Source of the DNA: Dictyobacter formicarum
GTDB lineage: Bacteria; Chloroflexota; Ktedonobacteria; Ktedonobacterales; Ktedonobacteraceae
Direction of reading: 5' to 3'
NCBI RefSeq assembly: GCF_016587435.1
Contig: NZ_BNJJ01000018.1
Coordinates: forward strand, 1-64,000
DNA length: 64,000 bases
The notes under the pieces are model-generated. The model worked only from the letters and a program-made list of their open reading frames with translations, had not been told where the DNA came from and made no database searches. This document shows positions 44,563 through 53,207 of this stretch, piece after piece. The translations under genes and the position numbers were made by a program. The first letter of the stretch is position 1. The number at the start of each line of letters is the position of its first letter.

Positions 44563-45477
44563 GGTTGTGTTGCAAGAATGAAGGTACAATGATAAACTCT
44601 GCTTTATTTGGAGCATCGCAGAGGAGTTCTTCATCATGATCGAGCAAACCCCGTTCAAATGGCGTCATTTTGAAGCCAAGATCATTCTTTTGTGCGTACG
44701 CTGGTACTTGCGCTATTCGTTGAGTTACCGCGACCTAGAGGAGATGTTGCTCGAACGGGGTTTGCATGTCGATCACACCACGATCTATCGTTGGGTTCAG
44801 CAGTATGCCCCCGAACTGGAGAAGCGCTGCCGACCGCATCTCAAAGCCTGCAATGACTCGAGGACGCGTGGATGAGACATACATCAAAATCAAAAAAGTT
44901 TGGTTCTACCTCTATCGGGCCGTTGATTCCCAGGGGAACACCCTCGAGTTTCTCTTGAGTCCGACGCGCAATACCGAGGCGGCCACACGTTTCTTCCTGA
45001 AAGCACTGCATTTCTCCACTGATGGAGCTTCTCAAGCTCATCCAGTCGAGGAACAGATGTCCCAGCCCGCGGCTGCGGCCAACCCCGCCATATTAACTCT
45101 TCGAGTGATCAACGTCGATAAGAATGCAGCCTATCCCAAGGCCGTGGCCAACCTGAAAGCCGCTGGAGTCCTGCCTGACCACGTGGAATTGCGACAGGTG
45201 ACATACCTCAACAATCTGATCGAGCAAGACCATCGGTTCATCAAACGCTTGACGAAACCGGGAATGGGCTTTTTCTCGTTCGAGACGGCCTGGCGAACGC
45301 TGCAAGGATACGAGATGATGAACATGCTGCGGAAAGGGCAAATACAAAAGGTGGAAAAGGAGACGTAAAAGGGCAGGCCGCACTGGTCGCCAGACTTTTT
45401 GGAGTTGTTGCCTAAGCTTGAACATGGAGAGGCCTACCATGCTCATCTTGTTTCTTCTCATTTCTTGCAACACAACC
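44563..45477 (+). mobile_element. IS6-family element, unit B copy
   Basis: 915 bp with 16-bp perfect inverted ends, GGTTGTGTTGCAAGAA at 44563 and the complement ending at 45477. Directly upstream of the unit A DHFR-like gene start. No target duplication seen (TCATTTCT on the left, AAGGACAG on the right). Confidence 0.88.
44636..45368 (+). pseudogene. IS6-family transposase, frameshifted (unit B copy)
   Basis: Nearly identical to 34301-35081 and carries the same one-base insertion with TGA after 79 codons. A further small deletion near 45350 shifts the end, so the final residues read QIQKVEKET instead of the LFGVVA end. Confidence 0.9.
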
Positions 45478-45869
45478 AAGGACAGTTGCCGTGGTATGTA
45501 CTCACCAACGAAGCGATCCGCAATGAAGAGGATATGTGGCAGATTGTCTATCGGTATGCGCGACGATGGCAGATCGAGATGACGTGGAGGTACACCAAAA
45601 GTGAGTTGGGCTTTGAAAGTCCACGGTCCTGGAGCTGGGAGGCGCGTCTGAAACTGTTGATGATTGCGACCCTGGCCTTTGCGTTTCTCCTCTCCTTACT
45701 CCAACCCTTCTTCGCAACCGTCCGAGAACATCTGCTCAAGCAGTGGTGTCCTCGGACGGGCGAACGGTATCGTCAGTTTGACGTTCCGCTCTATCGACTC
45801 CGGGAGGCGTTGAGCTTTCTCTGGCTCTACTATCCTCCCAGTGTTCAGCTTTTCCCTTTTTCGGGATGA
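45478..45869 (+). pseudogene. Transposase C-terminal remnant (IS4-like), unit B
   Basis: About 130 codons: PWYVLTNEAIRNEEDMWQIV, YRYARRWQIEMTWRYTKSEL, KLLMIATLAFAFLLSLLQPF, typical of the last part of IS4-type DDE transposases (the YxxRWxIE motif with the catalytic Glu). The IS6 seems to have inserted into or recombined with it. No N-terminal part was found. Confidence 0.72.
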
Positions 45870-45883
45870 TTCATGTAAGTGGT

Positions 45884-48800
45884 TCAAGCGCATCTCATAT
45901 TGGGAAGGGTGACTGTAAAAGTGGAGCCTTTTCCAACCTCGCTCTCCACCGTGATGGTTCCCTTATGATGCTTGACGATCCTGGCTACGATGTAGAGCCC
46001 CATGCCCAGGCCGGCAATCCCTTTCTGCCTGGGATTGGCGACCCGATAAAAGCGTTCAAAGATTTTCTCGCACTGTTCCCGCGGAATACCGAGGCCATGA
46101 TCGCGCACCCGAACTGTGACCACATCTTCAGTGGTGTCCATCTCCACTTCGACCGTCTCTGCCTGAGGAGAGTATTTGATGGCGTTGCTGATCAGGTTGG
46201 TGAAGACCTGTCCCAGGCGGTCTCGATCCCCGATCATGCAGGCCCTCACTGGCGCACGTACCACAATGCTATGGTCTGGATAGCTGTATTGCACGGTGTC
46301 GGTGATCTCCCGGAGGAGTTCGTTAAGATCCACTTGCCCCTGCCGATACTCCAGCTTGCCCGCCTGGATCTTGGAGACATCAAGCAACTCTCCGATCAGG
46401 CGTTCGAGTTGCTTGATGGGTCCCTCCAGGGTGGAAAGCGCTGTGACCACCTCGTCATGTGATTGTTTTTGCTGCCGTCTGCGCATCAACTGGATGTGCA
46501 TCTTCAAGGCCGTGAGCGGATTCCTTAGTTCGTGGCTTGCCATATTGATGAAGTCATCCTTGCGTTGATCGAGTTCCTTGCGCGCCGAATTATCCAGCAC
46601 AAAGCCGATCGCCTGGTGTGGGTCGAGTCGTAAGGCCACAACTCCCACGAGCACCGGCAGGCGGCTGCCATCTTGACAGATATATTCTTTCTCATAAGGC
46701 GCTCTATATTGGTGAACGACAAGTTCCTGGCGTGCCTGCTGGGTGCGAGCCAGGTACTCTGGAGGTGTCATGCGAGCCCAGTTGATGCTCCCGGCACACA
46801 AATCTTCTCGGCTGTAGCCGAGCATGTGCAGATAGGTGTCATTGGCATCCACGACCTGCTCATCTTCGGCGAGAAAGGTCCCAATAATACTGGAGTTCAT
46901 CAGGGCGTTCGCGCGCTCCTGACTCTGGCGCAAGGCTTCCTCCAAGCGTTTCTGCTCGTCGATGTCGGTGCAGGTCCCAAACCACTTGACGATCTGGCCG
47001 CTTTCATCGCGCACGGGCATGGCGCGGGCTAAGAACCAGCGGTATTCCCCGGTCTGGGCATTTCTGAGACGCACTTTGTGCTCAAACATGTCTCCCGTCT
47101 CCAGGGCATGCTGCCAGTGCGCTCGGTGGCCTTCCTGATCATCAGGATGGATGAATTGGAGATGAGCCCATGGGTCGCTTTGCATGTGTTCAGCCGTGAG
47201 CCCGAGGTAGTCACAGCAGCGCTGGTTCACATACTCGTGCCGGCTGTTGGGCCGTCTCACCCACACCAGTTGCGGCACCGTTTCGGCCAGCACGCGCAAG
47301 CTCTCCCGGCTTTCTTTGAGTTGCTGCTCCGCCCGTTTCTGGTCCTCAATGTCGGTGCTGGTGCCAAACCACTTGACGATGTGACCTCCTTCGTCACGCA
47401 CTGGCAAGGCACGGACTAAAAACCAGCGGTATTCCCCGGTCTGGGCATTTCTGAGACGCGCTTCGTACTTAAACATGTCTCCCGTCTCCAGGGCGTGCTG
47501 CCAGTGCGCTCGGTTGCTTTCCCGATCATCAGGATGGATGAACTGGAGATACTCCCAGCGGTCGCTTTGGACGTGTTCAAGCGTGAGTCCGGTGTAGTCA
47601 CACCAGCGCTGGTTCACATACTCGTGCCGGCTGTCGGGTCGTCTCACCCACACCAGTTGCGGCACCGTTTCGGCCAGCATGCGCAAGCTCTCCCGGCTTT
47701 CTTTGAGTTGCTGCTCCGCCCGTTTCTGGCCCTCAATATCGGTGCTGGTGCCAAACCATTTGATGATCTGGCCTGCTTCATTACGCACCGGCAGGCCACG
47801 GGTTAAGAACCAGTGATACTCACCAGTCTGACGATTCTTGAGACGGTATTCGATCTCATAGGGTTCACCCGTTGCGAGTGTCTGACGCCGAAGTGCCAGC
47901 GTACGCTCAATATCCTCGGGATGCACAATCTGGTGCCAGCCATCATCTCGGATGTGCTCAAGTGTGGCCTGAGTATAGTCGCAATAGCGTTGATTCACGT
48001 AGTCAACGCGGCCGTCTGGTTGCGTTGTCCAGACGAGCTGTGGAACGGTTTCGGCCAGCATACGCCAGTTCTCTTCGCTGATTTTGATTCTCTCTTCGGC
48101 CTGTTTCTGCTCCTCGATGTCAGTACAGGTACCAAACCATTTGATGATCTGGCCTGCTTCATTGCGCACTGGCAGAGCGCGGGTTAAGAACCAGTGATAC
48201 GTACCGGTCCGACGATTCTTGAGACGGTATTCATTCTCATACGGCTCACCCGTTTCCAGCGAATGGCGCCGAAGCGCCAATGTGCGCTCAAAATCGGCAG
48301 GATGCACAAACTGACGCCAGAAATCGTCCCCACTGAGCTCAAAATCGGGCTGCATCCAGTCACGATACCGTTGATTCATATACTCGAGACGACCATCGGG
48401 TTGCATCGTCCAGACCAACTGTGGTACCGTTTCGGCAAGCATGCGCCAGTTCTGCTCACTGATTTTGATTCTCTCTTCGGCCTGTTTCTGCTCCTCGATG
48501 TCGGTACAGGTGCCAAACCACTTGACGATCTGACCCCCTTCATTGCGTACTGGGTGTGCACGGGTTAAGAACCAGCGATACTCCCCTGTTTGGCAATTTT
48601 TGAGACGCTCTTCGTGCTCATACATGTCTTTCGTGTCCAGGGCATGTTGCCAGCGTGCTCGATTGCCATCACGATCCTCAGGATGGATGAACCGGAGATG
48701 AGCCCATCGGTCACTTTGTATCTGCTCAAGCGTGACCCCAGTATAGTCACGCCAGCGCTGGTTCGTGTACTCGACCTGACCATCGGGCTGTGCCGTCCAG

Positions 48801-50077
48801 ACCAGCTGCGGCACCGTTTCGGCCAGCACGCGCAAGCTCTCCTGGCTTTCTTTCAGCTGCTGCTCCGCCCGTTTCTGGTCCTCAATATCGGTGCAGGTGC
48901 CAAACCACTTGACGATGTGACCGCCTGCATCGCGCATCGGCATGCCGCGAGCTAAGAACCAGCGATACGCGCCCGTTTGGCCCTCCTTGAGACGATATTC
49001 AATCTCATAGGGTTCTCCCACTGCGAGCGCATGATGCCAGATCGTCAGGGTGTGCTCATAATCGTCAGGGTGCAAAAACTGGCTCCATTCCTCGCCCAAG
49101 GCCTGTTCAGGGGAGGAACCGCTATAGGCATACCACCGTTGATTCCAGTACTCTAAAGCTCCATCTGGGCGTGCTGTCCACACCAACTGTGGCACCGTTT
49201 CAGCCAGCACGCGCAAGTCTTCCTCACTGGCTTTGATTCTCTGTTCAGCCTGTTTCTGCTCATCGATGTCAGTGTTGGTGCCAAACCATTTCAGGATCGT
49301 GCCCTGCGCATCTTTGAACGGCACTCCTCTGGCAAGGGACCAGCGATACTCCCCGGTGGTTCCATTGCGCAGGCGCAGTTCCGCTTCATAGGGCCTGCCT
49401 GCCTGGACGGCGCTCTGCCACACCTCCAGGACACGTTGTTGGTCATCGGGGTGGATGGCCTGGTGGAGCCAACCATCCCCTTGAGCTTGTTCAGAAGTCA
49501 TATTGGTATAGTCACACCAGCGTTGGTTCGTGTATTCACACGAGCCATCGGGGCGCAGCATCCAGACGAATTGGGGGATGGCATCAACCAGGACACGGAT
49601 TTCGTCCTCGACTTGCTTTTTGTCGTGAATGTCGGTGCAGGTGCCAAACCACTTGACGATGTGACCGCCTGCATCGCGCATCGGCATGCCGCGAGCTAAG
49701 AACCAGCGGTACGCGCCCGTTTGGCCCTCCTTGAGACGATATTCAATCTCATAGGGTTCTCCCACTGCGAGCGCATGATGCCAGATCGTCAGGGTGTGCT
49801 CATAATCGTCAGGGTGCAAAAACTGGCTCCATTCCTCGCCCAAGGCCTGTTCAGGGGAGGCGCCAGTATAGTCATACCATCGGTGATTCGAATAGGTCAC
49901 CGAGCCATCAGGTTGGGCTGTCCACACCAACTGGGGCACGGTCTCGGCCAGGACACGAAAGTTCTCCCGGCTTTCTTTGAGCTGCTGCTCCGCACGTTTC
50001 TGCACAGCAATATGCTTGATGAGCGCCTTCCAGAGTGGAAGCGTGAGATGCCTGATCTGTTTTCCATCCAACATCAT
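45884..50077 (-). CDS. Soluble nine-PAS histidine kinase (unit B, 1397 residues)
   Basis: Start at 50077; 50074 is the alternative. Eight tandem PAS_3 units of about 128 residues fill about 30-1050. Each opens with a variant of VLAETVPQLVW and closes with KWFGTxTDI followed by a linker helix. A ninth PAS (RANALMNSSIIGTFLAEDEQ) precedes HisKA (FINMASHELRNPLTALKMHI) and the ATPase domain, which are almost identical to those of the 1098-residue kinase. There are no membrane segments or receiver. Several units are almost identical at DNA level, so the array probably grows and shrinks by recombination. No response regulator lies beside it in unit B; the receiver at 38908 is the nearest candidate. 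Confidence 0.92.
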   Translation of the reverse strand: MMLDGKQIRHLTLPLWKALIKHIAVQKRAEQQLKESRENFRVLAETVPQLVWTAQPDGSVTYSNHRWYDYTGASPEQALGEEWSQFLHPDDYEHTLTIWHHALAVGEPYEIEYRLKEGQTGAYRWFLARGMPMRDAGGHIVKWFGTCTDIHDKKQVEDEIRVLVDAIPQFVWMLRPDGSCEYTNQRWCDYTNMTSEQAQGDGWLHQAIHPDDQQRVLEVWQSAVQAGRPYEAELRLRNGTTGEYRWSLARGVPFKDAQGTILKWFGTNTDIDEQKQAEQRIKASEEDLRVLAETVPQLVWTARPDGALEYWNQRWYAYSGSSPEQALGEEWSQFLHPDDYEHTLTIWHHALAVGEPYEIEYRLKEGQTGAYRWFLARGMPMRDAGGHIVKWFGTCTDIEDQKRAEQQLKESQESLRVLAETVPQLVWTAQPDGQVEYTNQRWRDYTGVTLEQIQSDRWAHLRFIHPEDRDGNRARWQHALDTKDMYEHEERLKNCQTGEYRWFLTRAHPVRNEGGQIVKWFGTCTDIEEQKQAEERIKISEQNWRMLAETVPQLVWTMQPDGRLEYMNQRYRDWMQPDFELSGDDFWRQFVHPADFERTLALRRHSLETGEPYENEYRLKNRRTGTYHWFLTRALPVRNEAGQIIKWFGTCTDIEEQKQAEERIKISEENWRMLAETVPQLVWTTQPDGRVDYVNQRYCDYTQATLEHIRDDGWHQIVHPEDIERTLALRRQTLATGEPYEIEYRLKNRQTGEYHWFLTRGLPVRNEAGQIIKWFGTSTDIEGQKRAEQQLKESRESLRMLAETVPQLVWVRRPDSRHEYVNQRWCDYTGLTLEHVQSDRWEYLQFIHPDDRESNRAHWQHALETGDMFKYEARLRNAQTGEYRWFLVRALPVRDEGGHIVKWFGTSTDIEDQKRAEQQLKESRESLRVLAETVPQLVWVRRPNSRHEYVNQRCCDYLGLTAEHMQSDPWAHLQFIHPDDQEGHRAHWQHALETGDMFEHKVRLRNAQTGEYRWFLARAMPVRDESGQIVKWFGTCTDIDEQKRLEEALRQSQERANALMNSSIIGTFLAEDEQVVDANDTYLHMLGYSREDLCAGSINWARMTPPEYLARTQQARQELVVHQYRAPYEKEYICQDGSRLPVLVGVVALRLDPHQAIGFVLDNSARKELDQRKDDFINMASHELRNPLTALKMHIQLMRRRQQKQSHDEVVTALSTLEGPIKQLERLIGELLDVSKIQAGKLEYRQGQVDLNELLREITDTVQYSYPDHSIVVRAPVRACMIGDRDRLGQVFTNLISNAIKYSPQAETVEVEMDTTEDVVTVRVRDHGLGIPREQCEKIFERFYRVANPRQKGIAGLGMGLYIVARIVKHHKGTITVESEVGKGSTFTVTLPNMRCA

Positions 50078-50315
50078 GCAGTAATTCTCCCTTTCATGTG
50101 GTCCCATCCCTGGAAGGAAGATGCTTCCCTGCTCTGATATCTCGAAACAGCATTGAGCAATGTGAGAAGACGCGGAACCTCCTTCTCCGTTCAACTCCTT
50201 TCAAGCCCTTCTGTCGAGAGGGCTTGAGCAAGGGTATGCAAGGGTATGCTTGCGCATAGGAACTGTCGGATCCGAAAGGCGACCGGAACGTTTGTTGCTC
50301 GAGGAGGAACCTCCC

Positions 50316-51003
50316 ATGTGGTACGCAGGCATCGACTGGGCTGACGAAAAGCACGACACTGTGGTTATCGATGATGTCGGCCATCAGCGTGGCACGTATT
50401 CCACAGCACATCGCCGCTCTGCCTGCATCAAACCATTGCGCCATGCTCCGCAGCCGTTTGCTGGGCAATCCACACGCTCCAAACCTTGGGCATTGGAGTA
50501 CTATCAACGCAAGCGCTGGCCACTGCCAGCCTCACCGTGTTGCAACCGATTCGAGGAGGGGCCCGTTCCCTCTCGGATCGCAAGCTGCTGGAATTGCAGC
50601 GTCTGGCCGCTGAGCGTATCGGCGTGAAAGACCTGATTCGCCAACGCGGGCTGGTTCTGGAACAAGGAAGGCCAATTGATCAAAGCGCTTCGACTCTTGC
50701 GCGAGCCTATTGACCAATTGGAGAGCGACATCATCGCGATGGTTGAACAGGCGCGCGAAGGGCAGATTCTGCTGTCGTTTCCAGGCTTTAGGCCAATCAC
50801 GGCGGTGACGATCAGAGCGGCTATCGGCTCGATCCACAACTTCCCCTTGGCTTCGGCCCTCAAAGCATACGTTGGTTGGGCGCCGGTGGTGGCTCAATCG
50901 GGAAGCACCTTGGAAGCCTCCTCCTTGACCCGCGGGGGAGCCAGGACGATAAAGCAGATCATGTTTCTGGCTGTCATGCAGGTCATCCGTACAGCACTCG
51001 TTG
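50316..51003 (+). pseudogene. IS110-family transposase, degraded (unit B)
   Basis: Twin of 41820-42500. Here the ATG at 50316 is kept (MWYAGIDWADEKHDTVVIDD). The middle is deleted and shifted, and the C-terminal domain (ILLSFPGFRPITAVTIRAAI, YVGWAPVVAQSGSTLEASSL) ends at IRTAL. A short insertion near 50667 adds another frame change. Confidence 0.8.
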
Positions 51004-51047
51004 TGCCTGTCACAAGCATCATGCTCATCTCCTCCTTTCCTCGTCCT

Positions 51048-51986
51048 CTACTCCTCGTTCTCTACGCGCAAAATGATTTTTCCGCGCGTGTGCCCTTGTC
51101 GGGCCTGCTCAAACGCCTGGGATGCCTCTGAGAGAGGGAAGACCCGCTCGGTGATTGGTCGGAGCTGGCCTGTATCTATCAGGTTCCCGATCTGGATCAG
51201 TTGCTCCCGATTGGGTTCAACAATAAACCACACGGACCGCACGCCATGCGCCTTGGCCTGTTCAGTTGAGGGTGGGCTGGCAACGGAGATGAGCATGCCT
51301 CCTTTTTTCACCACTGTCCAGGAGCGCTCCAATGTTTCGCCTCCTACCGTATCAAGAACAAGATCGACATCATGGACGACCTCCTCAAAGCGCGTGGTGG
51401 TATACTCAATGATCTCATCGGCTCCCAACGTGCGTAGGAATGCATGATTGTGTGCAGAGGCTGTCGCGATCACCGTGGCACCAGCCCACTTTGCCATTTG
51501 AACCGCCATGCTTCCCACGCCACCAGCGGCACCATGAATGAGAAGCGATTGCCCACTGGTAAGCCCTGCGTGCTCAAAAAGCGCTTGCCAGGCGGTCAGT
51601 CCAACCAGGGGGACTCCGGCTGCCTGTAGGTGCCCAAGGGTTCGTGGCTTGGGCGCCACATCAGTTGCGCGTGCGACAGTGTATTCCGCAGCCGCGCCAT
51701 CCCGCCAAAATTCGGTGAGCGCATAGATAGCCTCTCCTACGGCGATACCAGTGACGCCGGCCTCCACTTCAACGACCTCGCCAGAAACATCATGACCTGG
51801 TATGGGATGCTGACGTTCGATACCAGCCGGTGTTTTCCAGGTTTCCGGCCAGGTAGGTTCCTGCCACATCACACTGGTCGCATGGACCCGAATCAGGACT
51901 TCTCCCACTCCTGGCTGAGGTTTCGGTGCATCTTCGAACACAAATTGATCGGGTCCGCTCTGACTATAGAGGTGAATAGCTTTCAT
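51048..51986 (-). CDS. Zinc-type alcohol dehydrogenase-like / quinone oxidoreductase
   Basis: 312 residues, medium-chain dehydrogenase fold. N-terminal GroES-like domain (PGVGEVLIRVHATSVMWQEP, PIPGHDVSGEVVEVEAGVTG), NADPH-binding motif (LLIHGAAGGVGSMAVQMAKW) and the C-terminal FPLSEASQAFEQARQGHTRG segment. The zinc-binding cysteines are absent, as in quinone oxidoreductases of the zeta-crystallin type. NADPH-dependent reduction of quinones or enones is likely. This is the complete unit B version; in unit A it is split. Upstream lies the DHFR-like pseudogene on the same strand. Confidence 0.92.
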   Translation of the reverse strand: MKAIHLYSQSGPDQFVFEDAPKPQPGVGEVLIRVHATSVMWQEPTWPETWKTPAGIERQHPIPGHDVSGEVVEVEAGVTGIAVGEAIYALTEFWRDGAAAEYTVARATDVAPKPRTLGHLQAAGVPLVGLTAWQALFEHAGLTSGQSLLIHGAAGGVGSMAVQMAKWAGATVIATASAHNHAFLRTLGADEIIEYTTTRFEEVVHDVDLVLDTVGGETLERSWTVVKKGGMLISVASPPSTEQAKAHGVRSVWFIVEPNREQLIQIGNLIDTGQLRPITERVFPLSEASQAFEQARQGHTRGKIILRVENEE

Positions 51987-52313
51987 CGCTTACCTGTCTC
52001 CTTGTTCTTCCTCATGCTTCCAGCGCATTCCCAGGCTGATCTCTCCAGCAGGACCTACACATGACGCACGAAGTGCCGCAGGCGCTAAGAAGTCTTGAGC
52101 GAAAGGGGAGCTTCTGAATGGATATGTACCTGCATATGGCTCCGAAGTGCTTTACCTGGCAACAGTATAGAATGATAATGGTCTTGCTACAAGGGCCATT
52201 TTATAGGGAAAGTACGGAGCCATTTTGCTCTGCCAGGTTTTGGAACTGGTCTCTCTCTGGCGAGCGTGCCCTTGGCCGGAGAGGTGCGTTCATCCCCCAT
52301 CTGTTGCTTCTGT
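51987..52313. other. Intergenic region, shared with 43676-44003
   Basis: Promoter region of the oxidoreductase; no supported gene. Near-identical to the unit A counterpart. Confidence 0.5.
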
Positions 52314-52784
52314 TCATGCCTTTCTCACGCGGAAACGAAGGGTGGTCAGTTGCTCTGCTTGTGAGACGGCTATCGTCTCTCAGGCAACCTGTTCGCCCGC
52401 CTTTCGGGCAAAGAAGCGGACACCATCACCGAGCAAGATGGGCGCTACATGCACGAGGATCTCGTCAATCAGCCCTGCCTCGAGACACTGACGGGCAAGG
52501 CTGGCACCGATGATCAGCAGCTTCTTCCCCTCTGTGGCTCGCAAGCCTGTCGCACCTGCGGATCGAATGTCATCCGAGAGGAACGTGATCGTCTCATCTT
52601 CGTCGTCGTCAGGTGCGTGATGCGTCAGGACGAACACAGGTCCGATCCAGGCTCCTCCGAAGACCTTCCGATACGCTGGTGGTAGTCCCGGTTTCCGGCC
52701 CACATCGTAGCTCCGCCTGCCACTCAGCACGGCACCTGTCGTCCGGATGACCTGGTCTACGACTGGGTTCGGACCAGCAAATCG
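52314..52784 (-). pseudogene. DHFR-family protein, N-terminus lost (unit B)
   Basis: Twin of 44004-44558 from RFAGPNPVVDQVIRTTGAVL onward. The first 30 residues are gone because the match stops at 52784 at the end of an ISL3-type element. The internal TGA is also present here (52380). Small changes such as Val to Gly (GATGLRATEG) separate it from the other copy. Confidence 0.8.
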
Positions 52785-53114
52785 GGTGTAAATTTGTACG
52801 TAAAATGAAGGAAGTGTTGGTTCATGCGCACTTTGTGTGGGAAGCTCAAAGGTAGTAAAATAGAAGAGATTTTTTTTCGCTGTTTTCTTCCCCTTCATGA
52901 AAGTACCAATGAATTCTCTGACCAACCTATTGTTCCCAAATAACCCTGATGTGGTCATCGAAGAAGCGACGCTTGAGGGCAATGTGCTCATCTTTTCTCT
53001 ACGTTCAACCAGAAGAGCGGTTCCATGCCCTGCGTGTGCCTCTCCATCAACACGGCTGCATGGTTCCTACATTCGCAAGCCCGCAGATCTTCCTTGTCTG
53101 GAATACACCGTTCG
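52785..53114 (+). mobile_element. ISL3-family element, left end only
   Basis: Begins near GGTGTAAATTTGTACG at 52785, where the unit B homology stops, and is cut at 53115 by an IS6. Only the first third of the transposase gene remains. Confidence 0.6.
52897..53114 (+). pseudogene. ISL3-family transposase, N-terminal fragment
   Basis: About 70 codons: NSLTNLLFPNNPDVVIEEAT, then the zinc knuckle CPACASPSTRLHGSYIRKPA and DLPCLEYTVRVL. The same domain begins the ISL3 gene at 11999. The IS6 end (GGTATTGTCAACTT) at 53115 interrupts it. Start may be 52897 or 52909. Confidence 0.8.
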
Positions 53115-53207
53115 GGTATTGTCAACTTATTCATAAGAGATGAAATATATTGATGAGTTATAACGAGGAAAGATGCTGCAGAGCGAGAGGTGGGGAGATC
53201 ATTACAG

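Noticed and set aside
45884..50077. Regular DNA repeats that might suggest a CRISPR or satellite array
   Set aside because: Period is about 390 bp and the repeats encode PAS domains in one frame; no spacer pattern. No CRISPR array was seen anywhere in the window.
52785..52991. N-terminal extension of the unit B DHFR-like frame
   Set aside because: The added residues come from the ISL3 end, not from the DHFR family; the twin at 44558 shows the real N-terminus.
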